Positions 35,653-45,954 are shown, numbered from the stretch's first letter. The stretch is DNA of 64,000 nucleotides from Butyrivibrio sp. AE2015 (GCF_000420825.1 NZ_ATVR01000006.1:1-64000), one strand, 5' to 3'. Translations and numbers: made by a program. The notes: a model not told the origin generated them from the sequence alone.

Positions 35653-37452
35653 TCATACTTTGTTAAAACTGTCAACCATTTCCTGAAGCTCAACATATCT
35701 GTCCATTTTGCGTTCTATTTCAGCATCAACTTCCTCTTTTTCCTTGGTAAGAGCAACCAGTTTAGGATAGTCTGTTGCTGCTTCTACTATCTTTGCTTCC
35801 AGGTCAGCACTCTTTTCCTCGAGCTTTTCAATTTCTGATTCGATATTATCGTACTCTTTCTGCTCGTTATAAGAAAGCTTGGTCTTTTCGCGTGGCGCAC
35901 GATACTGGGCTTTTGATGATTTTGGCTCGACCTGAGAAACATGACGCTCCTCTCCAGAAACTTCTGTCTGTTTCTTGTGTAACAGATAATCTGAATATCC
36001 ACCCTCACTCTGGTAGAGGCTTCCATCTGCCTCAAATGCAAAAATCCTTGTGACAACACGATCCAAAAAGTATCTGTCATGGCTGACAGTAATGATTATC
36101 CCTGCAAATCCGTCAAGATAATCTTCAAGTATTCTAAGAGTCTGTATATCAAGGTCATTAGTTGGCTCATCCAAAATAATCACGTTCGGCTGCTCCATCA
36201 GTACTCTTAATAGATATAGTCTTCTCTTTTCACCGCCTGAAAGCTTAGAAATTGGAGCATATTGCATATCCGGGCTGAAAAGAAATCTCTCGCACATAAC
36301 AGATGCAGAAACCAGGCCCTCTGCTGTTCTGATAAATTCTGCAGTATCTTTTATGTAATCAATTACTCTTTTATCCTCGTCCAAAGCTTCATTTTCCTGG
36401 CCAAAATACCCAATCTTTATGGTCTGACCAATCTCTACTGTGCCACTGTCAGGCGCCACAGTTCCAACAATAGTCTTTAAAAGAGTTGATTTTCCGCATC
36501 CATTTGGTCCTATGATCCCGATTCTGTCGAGCTTATTGAAGGTATAGGAAAAATCCCTGAAAAGAGTTTTTCCTTCATAGGACTTTGAAATATTGTCAAT
36601 TATTATTGTCTTATTTCCCATTCTGCTTGGAAGTGAGCTAAGTTCAACCTGTCTCTCCTCCTCAGGGCGCTGTCTATCACGAAGTTCCTCAAAACGCTGG
36701 ATATGAGCCTTCTGCTTGGTAGATCGTGCTCTTGCACCTCTTAACATCCACGCAAGATCTTTACGATACAAAGCCTGTGCTTTACGCTCAGCAGCCTGCT
36801 CATAATCAAGTCTCTGCTGCTTAAGCTCCAAAAAGCCTGAATAATTGGCCTCATACCTATAGGCACTTCCTTTATCTATCTCAAGAATCTGATTTGTAAC
36901 TTCATCAAGGAAATATCTGTCATGGGTGATCATAAGGAGTGCACCTCTAAAATGCTGAAGATATTCTTCAAGCCACTCTATCATATCTGAATCAAGATGG
37001 TTTGTAGGCTCATCAAGTATCAAAAGATCTGATGGCGTCATGATAGCAGCTACCAGCGCAGCTCTTTTTTTCTGTCCGCCCGATAATATAGAAGGATTAC
37101 ACTCCGGATCATTTATTCCAAACTTGGCAAGATAAGCTTTTATCTCACCCATTTTGTCCCAATGATCGCCACCGTCATAAATCGTATCAGTTATATTTTC
37201 CAAGAGGGTCTTGTTCATATCAAATACAGGATTTTGCGGAAGATATGAAATTCTAAGACCGTTGTTTACTACAACCTGTCCGCTATCCGGTTCTACTTTG
37301 CCTGCAACGATTGCCAGGAGCGTTGACTTACCTGTTCCGTTTGTTCCTACCACACCAATCTTATCAGTGTCATTTATTCCGACAGAAATCCCGCTAAGAA
37401 CCGGTTTTGACATGTATGTTTTAGATATGTTTTCAACATTTAAAATGTTCAT
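35653..37452 (-). CDS. ABC-F family ATPase (Uup-like)
   Basis: 599-aa soluble protein with two ABC domains and no membrane helices. Walker A VGTNGTGKST and IGPNGCGKST, signatures LSGGQKKR and LSGGEKRR, Walker B LLILDEP and VIILDEP. The linker between the domains is of the ABC-F type, and the C-terminal 75 residues are a charged coiled coil as in Uup. ABC-F proteins act on the ribosome (translation rescue, sometimes antibiotic protection). AGAGG ribosome site. Stands alone, convergent with nothing closely linked. Confidence 0.9.
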   Translation of the reverse strand: MNILNVENISKTYMSKPVLSGISVGINDTDKIGVVGTNGTGKSTLLAIVAGKVEPDSGQVVVNNGLRISYLPQNPVFDMNKTLLENITDTIYDGGDHWDKMGEIKAYLAKFGINDPECNPSILSGGQKKRAALVAAIMTPSDLLILDEPTNHLDSDMIEWLEEYLQHFRGALLMITHDRYFLDEVTNQILEIDKGSAYRYEANYSGFLELKQQRLDYEQAAERKAQALYRKDLAWMLRGARARSTKQKAHIQRFEELRDRQRPEEERQVELSSLPSRMGNKTIIIDNISKSYEGKTLFRDFSYTFNKLDRIGIIGPNGCGKSTLLKTIVGTVAPDSGTVEIGQTIKIGYFGQENEALDEDKRVIDYIKDTAEFIRTAEGLVSASVMCERFLFSPDMQYAPISKLSGGEKRRLYLLRVLMEQPNVIILDEPTNDLDIQTLRILEDYLDGFAGIIITVSHDRYFLDRVVTRIFAFEADGSLYQSEGGYSDYLLHKKQTEVSGEERHVSQVEPKSSKAQYRAPREKTKLSYNEQKEYDNIESEIEKLEEKSADLEAKIVEAATDYPKLVALTKEKEEVDAEIERKMDRYVELQEMVDSFNKV

Positions 37453-37539
37453 AAAAAAGCCTCTGTTTCTTTTAATAATTCTAAAGGATACACCTCATAT
37501 TACTGAATCTCAAAACTAAAGTCCATAAAAAATAAAACC

Positions 37540-37569
37540 TTGACTCTAAAAAAAAAAAAGGCGTATAAT
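37540..37569 (+). promoter_or_regulatory. Strong sigma-A promoter of the antiporter gene
   Basis: TTGACT (37540-37545), 18-base spacer with a run of twelve or more A, TATAAT (37564-37569); AAGGAGG and the ATG follow within 40 bases. Confidence 0.85.
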
Positions 37570-37604
37570 CTGCAATTAGCGTTATAAAAGGAGGAAAATA
37601 AACA

Positions 37605-38795
37605 ATGGATACGATTCAGATACTTAGAGATCTTGTGATCATAATAGTAAGTGCAAAGTTCTTTGGACTTATTGCAAGAAAGCTTCACGCACCGCAGGTT
37701 GCCGGTGAGATCATCGCAGGTCTCCTTATAGGACCTACACTTTTTAACCTTGTGGAAGCCGGGGACTTCCTGTCAGGAATGGCTGAAATTGGTGTAATAC
37801 TGCTTATGTTCAGCGCAGGTCTTGAAACAGACATAGACAAGCTCAAAAAATCAGGTGTAAAGGCAACAATCCTTGCTTGCACCGGTGTTGGTGTTCCACT
37901 TGCCCTTGGTACTGTTTTATACATGGCATTCTACGGATTTGCCGCTCCCGGATCTACTGAGTTTACAAAAGCTCTTTTCATAGGAACTATCCTTACAGCT
38001 ACTTCCGTTAGTATAACAGTCCAGGTGTTAAAAGAGCTTGGAAAGATCTCCACTGACGTGGGAACAACAATCATGAGTGCAGCAATCATCGATGATGTAA
38101 TTGGAATCGTCGTTCTTACAGCTGTTCTTGGCCTTAAAGATCCTAATGCAAACCTCGCTGCTGTATGTATCAAGACAGTAGCTTTCTTTGCTCTTTCTGT
38201 AGTGATTGGAATTGTGATCTTCAAGATCATGAAGAAAATGGAGCAGAGATGGCCTCATAACAGAAGAATCCCGATCCTTGGCCTTGCTCTTGCCTTTGCA
38301 ATGGCCTATGTAGCTGATAAGTACTTTGGAGTAGCAGATATCACAGGTGCTTACGTTGCCGGTATCATATTGAGCTCTTTGGAAACATCAGATTACATCG
38401 ACAGAAAGATGGATATCAACTCCTACATGATCTTTGGACCTGTATTCTTCGCAAGTGTAGGTCTTCAGACCAACTTAAGAACTGTAGACATGACAATTCT
38501 TGCATTCTCACTTGCTTTCGTTATTGTTGGACTTCTTGGTAAAGTTGTAGGTTGTGGAATTGTCGCTAAATGCCTCAAATATAACACTTCAGATGCATTG
38601 AAGATCGGTGTTGGCATGATGACAAGAGGTGAAGTTGCCCTTATCGTAGCACAGCGTGGTCTTAAAGCTGAGATTGTTGATAGCAGATACTTCACAGCAG
38701 TAATCCTGCTCATTATATTGAGTTCAATCCTTACACCTATCATCATGAAGGCAATCTATGCTTCAGATGAACGTGCTGCTGCGCAGGGCAAATAA
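37605..38795 (+). CDS. Cation:proton antiporter (CPA2 family)
   Basis: 396-aa integral membrane protein with about twelve helices, of the NapA/KefB type. Conserved features: GEIIAGLLIGPTLF in the first helices, LLMFSAGLETD, SAAIIDDVIGIVVL with the paired Asp residues of the ion site, and GMMTRGEVALIVAQRGL near the C-terminus. No C-terminal TrkA-N domain. Exchanges Na+ or K+ for protons for pH and salt balance. It has a near-consensus promoter and AGGAGG site, so high expression is expected. Confidence 0.92.
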   Translation: MDTIQILRDLVIIIVSAKFFGLIARKLHAPQVAGEIIAGLLIGPTLFNLVEAGDFLSGMAEIGVILLMFSAGLETDIDKLKKSGVKATILACTGVGVPLALGTVLYMAFYGFAAPGSTEFTKALFIGTILTATSVSITVQVLKELGKISTDVGTTIMSAAIIDDVIGIVVLTAVLGLKDPNANLAAVCIKTVAFFALSVVIGIVIFKIMKKMEQRWPHNRRIPILGLALAFAMAYVADKYFGVADITGAYVAGIILSSLETSDYIDRKMDINSYMIFGPVFFASVGLQTNLRTVDMTILAFSLAFVIVGLLGKVVGCGIVAKCLKYNTSDALKIGVGMMTRGEVALIVAQRGLKAEIVDSRYFTAVILLIILSSILTPIIMKAIYASDERAAAQGK

Positions 38796-38842
38796 GATTT
38801 AGATTTTTAATTTTTTTATCATATTTATTTCACAATTTTCCA

Positions 38843-38871
38843 TTGAAAGGGAAAACCTAATGATGTAATAT
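38843..38871 (+). promoter_or_regulatory. Sigma-A promoter of the 38918 gene
   Basis: TTGAAA (38843-38848), 17-base spacer, TAATAT (38866-38871). Confidence 0.65.
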
Positions 38872-38917
38872 ACATTCTTGTGCAATTTTTTACAAAAGGA
38901 AAAAAGGAATTACTTAA

Positions 38918-39595
38918 ATGGAAAATCAATTATACTCTTACGAAGAAGTTTGTAGTCTTATTCAGGATAAAGGTATGATAATGACTATGATGCGCGATGA
39001 GGATCTTAATAAGCTCTGCCAGTTTGGAAACCGCGGATCAATCCTGAATGTTAATACTCTTTTATTCAACCGTTACCAGATACACGCTAACGAAAAAGAC
39101 TATAACTCAATCAAGAGAATGGCTGAATCAGAAGGTCTTGCCATTGTTATAAGAGAAACAGAAAAGGATGAAGTAGAGGATGTAATAACCGGCTATGAGG
39201 AAATTGAGAGCAAGGCTATCCTCTTTATCAAAAACGGAAACCGAGTTTTACAGTTAAATGACACAGATAAATCTCTGGCTCACGAAATAGTATTCTTCAC
39301 AAATGAAAATCTCGATCTTATACTTGAATGCCTTTGTGAGAATGACAGCTATAAACCTAAGCCAAAGGTTGCTGCACCTGTAGTTAAGGTCGTAAAGCCG
39401 GTTGAACCTGAGCTTACTGATGATGAGATAAAAGACATTTTTGCCGAGGGTTGTGAAGTTACACATAACACTTATGGTCATGGAATGGTAAAATCTGTAT
39501 TAAACGGAAAGATCACTGTAGAATTTGATGATTCAGTAGAGAAGATCCTTTCTGCTAAGATCTGTATAAAGAACAAGCTTCTTTCAGTAGTTTGA
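38918..39595 (+). CDS. Hypothetical protein with C-terminal Tudor/SH3-like domain
   Basis: 225-aa soluble protein, not recognised as a named family. Residues 1-150 are a mixed alpha/beta region; a Pro/Val/Lys linker (KPKPKVAAPVVKVVKPVEPE) follows; the last 55 residues have the pattern GCEVTHNTYGHGMV...ITVEFDDSVEKIL, which resembles the small beta-barrel at the C-terminus of PcrA/UvrD helicases that contacts RNA polymerase. Function is unknown; a nucleic-acid or polymerase-associated role is a guess from this similarity. Monocistronic with its own promoter and terminator. Confidence 0.65.
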   Translation: MENQLYSYEEVCSLIQDKGMIMTMMRDEDLNKLCQFGNRGSILNVNTLLFNRYQIHANEKDYNSIKRMAESEGLAIVIRETEKDEVEDVITGYEEIESKAILFIKNGNRVLQLNDTDKSLAHEIVFFTNENLDLILECLCENDSYKPKPKVAAPVVKVVKPVEPELTDDEIKDIFAEGCEVTHNTYGHGMVKSVLNGKITVEFDDSVEKILSAKICIKNKLLSVV

Positions 39596-39610
39596 TCTGA
39601 TAAATATTTA

Positions 39611-39642
39611 AGCCTGTGGTGGTCTCCCACTACAGGCTTTTT
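39611..39642 (+). terminator. Terminator of the 38918 gene
   Basis: AGCCTGTGGTGG, loop TCTC, CCACTACAGGCT (one G-U), then TTTTT. Confidence 0.88.
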
Positions 39643-39659
39643 GATTGTATTTCATCGTG

Positions 39660-40748
39660 TCATTTTATGCAGAATTCCACTCTGTTTCCACGCTCTTTTG
39701 TATCATCCCATATATATTTCTCGCCTAGTACTACGCTCCTTAGAATTGAAATTGAGATAGAATCACCATCAATAAAAATATTCATCTCTTCTCCCGAATA
39801 ATCAGCAACAAATTCTACCTCATCTTTTTCCTGTGAATACTCGATAGATAAATGTACATCCGGCTTTTCCATTGCGCATACTATGCTCTGATGAACAGCC
39901 TCTTCATATGCACGGTGTATCTTCTTGGTAAGTGCAACAGATATCTGGTTTTTCTGTGCATAATCTTCAATCAGTCTATGAGTTCCAAGATAATCATAAT
40001 CTCTTCTGTTTATTCCTATTTCCAGCACTTTCAGGCGCCTTACAAAGCGGCGGGTCTTTTCCTTTTTTGGATTATCAAATACCTCTTCCGGCGTTCCTTC
40101 CTCATAAATCTCGCCCTCATCCATATAGAAAACCCTGTTACTGATGGACTTGGCAAAAGACATTTCGTGAGTGACGATCATCATGGTTTTTCCGCTTTCA
40201 GCCAGCTCTTTTATTACTGACTTAACCTCGCCAACCATAGTGGGATCAAGGGCACTTGTAGGTTCATCCAGCAATATTATATCCGGGTTCATTGCAAGTG
40301 TCCTTGCTATGGCAACTCTCTGCTTTTGACCACCGGATAATTCGTCAGGCCACGACAATGCCTTATCTGACAGGCCTACTTCACGAAGACGATCCATGGC
40401 ATTATCGTAGGCTTCCTGCGCAGGTTTCCCCAAAAGGTCCATGGTAGGCGCCATAACATTTTCAACTACAGTCATGTGGCCAAAAAGGTTAAATGACTGA
40501 AACACCATTCCCATCTTTTTATGTACTTCTTCAATCTTGCAGCCTGGACCTGTGATCTCCGTTTCATCAAGCCACACTTTTCCGGAAGTTGGCTTCTCAA
40601 GCAGATTTATGCATCGTATAAGTGTACTCTTGCCTGTTCCCGAAGGTCCTATAACAGCTATGACGTCTCCATCATTTATTGTGGCATTGACATTCTTAAG
40701 GGGAACCACGTTTGGGTATTCTTTTCTAAGATTCTCAATTCTTATCAT
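39660..40748 (-). CDS. Amino-acid ABC transporter ATPase with extra C-terminal domain
   Basis: 362 aa. Residues 1-240 are a GlnQ-type ATPase: Walker [10 protein letters not shown], signature LSGGQKQR, Walker B IILLDEP, and the usual family ending near RRFVRRL. About 120 further residues follow, with helices around [18 protein letters not shown] and strands VHLSIEYSQ and [10 protein letters not shown]. This tail resembles the fold order of GHKL/RsbW-type ATPase domains without their nucleotide motifs; that is my inference. Ordinary GlnQ proteins have about 245 residues. It overlaps the upstream substrate-binding/permease gene by 14 bases, forming a two-gene operon for polar amino-acid uptake. 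Confidence 0.88.
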   Translation of the reverse strand: MIRIENLRKEYPNVVPLKNVNATINDGDVIAVIGPSGTGKSTLIRCINLLEKPTSGKVWLDETEITGPGCKIEEVHKKMGMVFQSFNLFGHMTVVENVMAPTMDLLGKPAQEAYDNAMDRLREVGLSDKALSWPDELSGGQKQRVAIARTLAMNPDIILLDEPTSALDPTMVGEVKSVIKELAESGKTMMIVTHEMSFAKSISNRVFYMDEGEIYEEGTPEEVFDNPKKEKTRRFVRRLKVLEIGINRRDYDYLGTHRLIEDYAQKNQISVALTKKIHRAYEEAVHQSIVCAMEKPDVHLSIEYSQEKDEVEFVADYSGEEMNIFIDGDSISISILRSVVLGEKYIWDDTKERGNRVEFCIK

Positions 40749-42276
40749 TTAGTTTTACCCCCTTCAAATAGCCTGACTGTCCCTTCTTCTTGAAATCAAT
40801 ATTTATTTCCATCTTATCTATCACAGCTCCGAGTAAGGCCTCAAGTCCGAAATATATGATCGCGATAGCTATCAATGGGAAAAATGCATCGTAGGTTCGG
40901 CTCCTTATGATATCTCCTATCTTTGTCAGATCTTGAACCGCTATGTATCCTACTATTGCAGTAGCTTTAATAAGCCCTACTATTTCGCCTTTGTATGCGC
41001 CAATAACGTGGGGAAGGGCCTGAGGTAAAATGATCTTGAAAAAGATCTTATGATCTGAATACCCCAGAGAATACGCTGCCTCATATTGTCCATTATCAAC
41101 TGCACCAACACCTATCCTTAAAAGCCCTATTACAGCAGCAGCGAAAGTAAGCGTAAAGCCAATGACTGAAACAATAATTCCATTAATATGCAGACCAGCA
41201 AAAATAATGTAGTACAGTATCATCAAAAGAACTACAACCGGCATTCCCTGGATCAATCTCATAGCTCCATTTGTGATGCTATTCGCGACCTTGTTCCCTT
41301 TTCTGCAGAGGAGATAAACGAAAAAGCCACTTACTGTTCCTAAAATAACCGATGAAACCGTGATTATAATAGTTGTAATTACACCCCTCACAAAAAGAGT
41401 CCATCTGTTTTCTCGTATAAATGTCTTTTCAAAGCTTGTCACAACTCTGTTAAAAAAGGCTCCTATTGAAGAGTCACTTACTCCACTTCTCACGACAATT
41501 CCTGCTTTTTCAGTATAAAGATCCTGCGAAAAAGGCAGTGCCTGAGCACGTTCCGGAGTTACATTAAGGTTTGCCATTATGCAGTCCACATCACCGGATG
41601 CTGCCGCGTTTATTATGGCACCATAGTCATAGACTTTAAATTCCAGGTCTGCATCAAGATATTGCGCAAATCTCTCGGCCAGCTCTATGTCATATCCGCA
41701 CAGTTCATCGCCCTGATAGAATGAATAAGGAGTTGCTATTCCTGAAGTGCCTACTATCAGCTTCATTTTGGGATTTTTTATCTCAGGGAAATCAGGAATT
41801 TCAAAGTCATTTTTGATAACCCATCGGTCGTACATATCATCAAGAGTTCCATCCGCACGAATCACGTCAATAAATGTATCAATCTTTTCTTTTAGCCCGT
41901 CGATTTCTGTGGCAGGCGATAAACCTACAGCAATATGGACCTCTTCATCCATTGTCTCATCAAGAAGCTTTACTCCTTCGACCCCTGTAGCAAGAGCGAT
42001 TTGTAGCTGCCTATAGTCATAAACAAAGGCATCTATCTTTCCCTGCGCAAGCGCCGGTAAAGCTTCATTTAATTCGATATATACCAGCTCTGCATTCGGA
42101 AACTCCTTCTCAACAAGCAGCATTGATGAAGATCCTACGCCAACTCCTATTTTTACCCCCGGGCTCTTGAGCTGATCCTTCGATGTGATAAGTCCGGTAT
42201 CATATGCATAAACAGCATGCACAGGCATTAGCACTAATATAAACATCAACAATATATAACCAAGGATTTTTCTCAA
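40735..42276 (-). CDS. Fused substrate-binding protein / amino-acid ABC permease
   Basis: About 513 aa. AGGAGG lies inside the longer open frame (which begins at 42297) and is followed 6 bases later by TTG 42276; starting there yields a clean signal peptide, [16 protein letters not shown] to VYA, so the TTG is chosen. Segment about 25-150 looks like lobe 2 of a SBP_bac_3 protein ([31 protein letters not shown]); segment about 165-270 looks like lobe 1 ([33 protein letters not shown]). The rest is a HisM/GlnP permease with the EAA-like loop [23 protein letters not shown]. Works with the overlapping ATPase gene. Confidence 0.88.
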   Translation of the reverse strand: MRKILGYILLMFILVLMPVHAVYAYDTGLITSKDQLKSPGVKIGVGVGSSSMLLVEKEFPNAELVYIELNEALPALAQGKIDAFVYDYRQLQIALATGVEGVKLLDETMDEEVHIAVGLSPATEIDGLKEKIDTFIDVIRADGTLDDMYDRWVIKNDFEIPDFPEIKNPKMKLIVGTSGIATPYSFYQGDELCGYDIELAERFAQYLDADLEFKVYDYGAIINAAASGDVDCIMANLNVTPERAQALPFSQDLYTEKAGIVVRSGVSDSSIGAFFNRVVTSFEKTFIRENRWTLFVRGVITTIIITVSSVILGTVSGFFVYLLCRKGNKVANSITNGAMRLIQGMPVVVLLMILYYIIFAGLHINGIIVSVIGFTLTFAAAVIGLLRIGVGAVDNGQYEAAYSLGYSDHKIFFKIILPQALPHVIGAYKGEIVGLIKATAIVGYIAVQDLTKIGDIIRSRTYDAFFPLIAIAIIYFGLEALLGAVIDKMEINIDFKKKGQSGYLKGVKLNDKN

Positions 42277-42485
42277 AATGATCCTCCTGTCGACCATAAA
42301 GTGGTCTGTACTACGTTTGTTTATGTACTGTTTTATGTATATTTATTTACATTTTACTACCCCTGTTTTGCTTAGTCTCTATGAATAACTACTATTTAAT
42401 AATAACTTTATACATATGAATAACCTGTTGATTTTATCACTATGCTGTGGTAACGTATTAAAAACAGTAAAAAAAAGGAGAGCGT

Positions 42486-43985
42486 ATGGAAACACAGATA
42501 GTTATTGGTATTGTGATTGTTTTGTATCTTGCCATGATGATCCTGATAGGTGTTGTCTTTTCTAAGGGAAATGATGACGCCGGAGATTTTTATCTTGGCG
42601 GTAGAAAATTGGGCCCTTTAGTTGCGGCCATGAGCGCAGAAGCCTCTGACATGAGCAGTTGGCTGCTTCTTGGTATACCGGGCCTTGCATACCTTTCAGG
42701 TATGGCAGACGCAACATGGACCATTATTGGTCTCGCTATAGGAACTTATCTCAATTGGCTTTTTGTAGCAGCCAAACTCAGAAAAACCACCGAAAAACTT
42801 GGTGCTATAACTATTCCCGAGTACTTTTCTGCAAGATTCAAGGATAAAAATAAGACTATAACGCTTATATCAGCCATCATAATCGTTATCTTCTTTATCC
42901 CCTATGTAGCTTCCGGATTTGCTGCCTGCGGCAAGCTTTTTAATACTCTATTTGGTATTGATTACGCCTTCGCCATGATTGTCAGCGCTATTATCATAGC
43001 TCTTTACTGCTCACTCGGTGGATTCAAAGCCGTATGCATGACGGACCTTGTTCAGAGCATAGCTATGACACTGTCCCTTATCATAGTCATTTTCTTTGGA
43101 ATAAATCAGGCGGGTGGCCTTGGAGCTGTCATTGATAATGCTAAATCTCTTCCGGGATATTTTAGTATTTCTAATGTCTATGACCCTGTCACCAAGACAG
43201 CAACACCTTACAGCGCCCTTACAGCCTGCTCAATGCTTGCCTGGGGACTTGGATATTTCGGAATGCCACATATCCTTGTTAGATTCATGGCGATAGAGGA
43301 TGAGAAAAAAATATCACTTTCAAGAAGAGTTGCTAGTGTGTGGGTAGTAATAGCTATGTTTATCGCCCTTGCCATCGGCGTTATAGGTCTTGCAATGAGC
43401 GCAAACGGCAAAATACCTGTACTTGAAGGAAGTGGAAATGCTGAAAGAGTAATAATCCACATCACTAATCTGATGAGCACCTTTGGCATATTCCCTGCAA
43501 TAATTGGAGGTATTATCCTTTCTGGTATCCTCGCAGCGACCATGTCTACTGCTGATTCTCAGCTTCTTGCTTCAGCATCAGCAATTTCTTCAGACCTTAT
43601 TCAGGCAGTTGGTAAAAAGAAACTTGACGATGAGATGCAGGTTAAAGTAGCTAAAATAACCGTTGTATTAATATCTATTATCGCGATCATAATAGCAAGA
43701 GATCCGGATTCTTCTGTATTTCAGATTGTTTCATTTGCCTGGGCCGGCTTTGGAGCAGCTTTTGGTCCTGTGGTTCTTCTTTCACTATTTTGGAAACGTT
43801 CAACCCTTCAGGGCGCCCTTTCAGGAATGGTTGCAGGTGGTGCATTTGTTTTCATCTGGAAATTCGGCATTGCCAAGCTTGGAGGCGGATTTGCGATTTA
43901 TGAACTTCTTCCTGCTTTCCTTATTGCTCTTGTTGTCAATGTTATAGTAAGTCTTTGCACTAAGGCTCCTGATATTGATATTTGA
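42486..43985 (+). CDS. putP: Sodium/proline symporter
   Basis: 499-aa sodium:solute symporter with thirteen or so helices. Hallmarks: DFYLGGRKLGPLVAAMSAEASDMSSWL at the start, WTIIGLAIGTYLNW, and the second signature GFGAAFGPVVLLSLFWKR; SGILAATMSTADSQLL holds the sodium-site serines. These match PutP rather than other SSS members. Takes up proline with sodium for nutrition or osmoprotection. AAAGGAG ribosome site; shares a terminator with the convergent PspC gene. Confidence 0.9.
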   Translation: METQIVIGIVIVLYLAMMILIGVVFSKGNDDAGDFYLGGRKLGPLVAAMSAEASDMSSWLLLGIPGLAYLSGMADATWTIIGLAIGTYLNWLFVAAKLRKTTEKLGAITIPEYFSARFKDKNKTITLISAIIIVIFFIPYVASGFAACGKLFNTLFGIDYAFAMIVSAIIIALYCSLGGFKAVCMTDLVQSIAMTLSLIIVIFFGINQAGGLGAVIDNAKSLPGYFSISNVYDPVTKTATPYSALTACSMLAWGLGYFGMPHILVRFMAIEDEKKISLSRRVASVWVVIAMFIALAIGVIGLAMSANGKIPVLEGSGNAERVIIHITNLMSTFGIFPAIIGGIILSGILAATMSTADSQLLASASAISSDLIQAVGKKKLDDEMQVKVAKITVVLISIIAIIIARDPDSSVFQIVSFAWAGFGAAFGPVVLLSLFWKRSTLQGALSGMVAGGAFVFIWKFGIAKLGGGFAIYELLPAFLIALVVNVIVSLCTKAPDIDI

Positions 43986-44028
43986 TTTTTTCGAACATAA
44001 GAAACGTACGCTACATGCGCACCTATTC

Positions 44029-44062
44029 AAAAAGACCACTTCCATAGCGAAGTGGTCTTTTT
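44029..44062. terminator. Bidirectional terminator between putP and the PspC gene
   Basis: Perfect 14-bp arms AAAAAGACCACTTC and GAAGTGGTCTTTTT around a 6-base loop. Confidence 0.9.
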
Positions 44063-44089
44063 ATATGTGTTATATAACTTATATGCTAT

Positions 44090-44299
44090 TTACTGATTGT
44101 CGTACTGGCTCACATAATCAGGTCTGTTTTCCATGAGAAGTGCCCCAAGCGCATATAGAACAACTCCGGTTCCGCCAGACATTGCAAGCACGGCCCAGAT
44201 AATTCTTACAAGTGTTTTATCAAGTCCAAAGTACTCTGCGATGCCTCCGCAAACACCAAATAATTTTCTATCATTACATCTGTATAATTTCTTTTCCAT
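44090..44299 (-). CDS. PspC domain protein
   Basis: 69-aa membrane protein with KLFGVCGGIAEYFGLDKTLVRIIWAV, the PspC signature, then a second hydrophobic stretch and a short polar tail. PspC-type proteins take part in membrane-stress responses, but this is a stand-alone short form and its partner is unknown. GAAGGAGG ribosome site. Confidence 0.88.
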   Translation of the reverse strand: MEKKLYRCNDRKLFGVCGGIAEYFGLDKTLVRIIWAVLAMSGGTGVVLYALGALLMENRPDYVSQYDNQ

Positions 44300-44428
44300 A
44301 GCAAAGCCTCCTTCATAATATGTACTGCTTGTTTTTTATAAAATCAGTATATCGCAGTCATATTATGATTTATATGTCTTCTTAAGAGACTTATTTATAT
44401 TTATCCCGCTATTTTAGAAAGATATATT

Positions 44429-45709
44429 TCAGATAGCTGCAAAGCCCTTTTCAAGGTCAGCAATGATGTCATCTATGTGCTCAGTTCCAATCGAAAGTCT
44501 GATAGTGCTCTGGCTTATTCCCTGATCCTTAAGCTCTTCATCTGACAGCTGAGAGTGTGTAGTGGTTGCAGGATGAATAACAAGGCTCTTTACATCCGCT
44601 ACATTTGCAAGAAGTGAGAAAATCTCAAGATTGTCGATGAACTTCCATGCTGCTTCTTTTCCACCTTTTATCTCAAATGTGAAGATTGAAGCTCCTCCAT
44701 TAGGGAAGTACTTCTCATAAAGTGCATGATCAGGATGATCTGCAAGTGATGGATGGTTAACCTTCTCTACCTTTGGATGATTTTTAAGGAATTCAACTAC
44801 CTTCTTTGTATTCTCAGCGTGTCTGTCAAGACGAAGAGACAGTGTCTCAACACCCTGAAGAAGTAAGAATGCGTTAAATGGAGATATTGTAGCTCCTGTA
44901 TCTCTAAGAAGTATTGCTCTGATAAAGGTAACAAATGCAGCCGGTCCTACAGCGTCATAGAAAGATACACCATGGTAACTTGGGTTAGGATCTGCAATAT
45001 TAGGATATTTGCCGCTAGCCTTCCAGTTAAATTTGCCGGATTCTACAATAATTCCGCCAAGAGTTGTTCCATGTCCGCCGATAAACTTTGTAGCTGAATG
45101 TACAACAATGTCTGCGCCATGTTCAATTGGTCTGATAAGATATGGTGTTCCGAAAGTATTGTCGATAACAAGTGGAAGACCATGTTTATGTGCTATTTCC
45201 GCAATTGCATCAATGTCCGGAATATCACTGTTAGGATTGCCAAGAGTCTCCAGATATATTGCTCTTGTATTATCCTGAATTGCACCCTCAACTTCGCTTA
45301 AGTTATGAGCATCAACGAATGTTGTTGTCACTCCGTACTGCGGAAGTGTATGGGCAAGAAGGTTGTAGCTTCCGCCATAGATTGTCTTTTGTGCAACAAT
45401 GTGTCCACCGTTAGCAGCAAGAGCCTGAATTGTATATGTTATAGCTGCAGCGCCTGATGCTACTGCCAGTGCAGCGCTTCCACCTTCAAGTGCTGCAATT
45501 CTCTTTTCCAAAACATCCTGAGTGGAATTTGTAAGTCTTCCATAAATATTTCCTGCATCAGCAAGTCCAAATCTGTCTGCCGCGTGCTGGCTGTTTCTGA
45601 ACACATAGGATGTGGTCTGATAAATAGGAACGGCTCTCGCGTCTGTAGCCGGATCCGGCTGTTCCTGTCCAACGTGTAACTGTAATGTTTCAAATCTGTA
45701 ATCACTCAT
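44429..45709 (-). CDS. metY: O-acetylhomoserine aminocarboxypropyltransferase / sulfhydrylase
   Basis: 426-aa PLP enzyme of the Cys/Met metabolism family. Makes homocysteine from O-acetylhomoserine and sulfide in methionine synthesis. PLP Lys in VHSATKFIGGHG, phosphate-binding region AVASGAAAI and the family opening FETLQLHVGQEQPDPATDAR. The size (about 430) fits the O-acetylhomoserine branch more than cystathionine enzymes (about 380). GGAGGAG eight bases before the Met at 45709 decides the start over 45748. An unusual inverted repeat lies upstream. No SAM riboswitch was recognised. Confidence 0.9.
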   Translation of the reverse strand: MSDYRFETLQLHVGQEQPDPATDARAVPIYQTTSYVFRNSQHAADRFGLADAGNIYGRLTNSTQDVLEKRIAALEGGSAALAVASGAAAITYTIQALAANGGHIVAQKTIYGGSYNLLAHTLPQYGVTTTFVDAHNLSEVEGAIQDNTRAIYLETLGNPNSDIPDIDAIAEIAHKHGLPLVIDNTFGTPYLIRPIEHGADIVVHSATKFIGGHGTTLGGIIVESGKFNWKASGKYPNIADPNPSYHGVSFYDAVGPAAFVTFIRAILLRDTGATISPFNAFLLLQGVETLSLRLDRHAENTKKVVEFLKNHPKVEKVNHPSLADHPDHALYEKYFPNGGASIFTFEIKGGKEAAWKFIDNLEIFSLLANVADVKSLVIHPATTTHSQLSDEELKDQGISQSTIRLSIGTEHIDDIIADLEKGFAAI

Positions 45710-45805
45710 GTTTTTAACTCCTCCGTTCCTTGTAATTACAGAAATCATACTCCCAAACCCTGGCTTTGACTAATACATTAAGCTTATTGGACGCGATAAC
45801 CGGAA

Positions 45806-45839
45806 GCTATACCGCTTTAAAGCGCTACAACTTTATAGC
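45806..45839 (-). promoter_or_regulatory. Operator-like nested palindrome upstream of metY
   Basis: GCTATA (45806-45811) and TATAGC (45834-45839) flank a perfect 12-bp palindrome CGCTTTAAAGCG (45813-45824), about 100-130 bases before metY. A site for a LysR-type or similar sulfur regulator is possible; no regulator gene is adjacent. Confidence 0.4.
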
Positions 45840-45954
45840 CCTGTTGTAAATTTTATAATAATTTAATTTATACATCAGAAAATCTAAATGATTGTGTAGT
45901 AGTATAAATAAGAATAGTTGTAAGAGGTTTCAGCACTAACGGGGAGGTGCTTAT

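Noticed and set aside
45710..45954. SAM (S-box) riboswitch before metY
   Set aside because: The conserved S-box segments were not found; only an inverted repeat is present.
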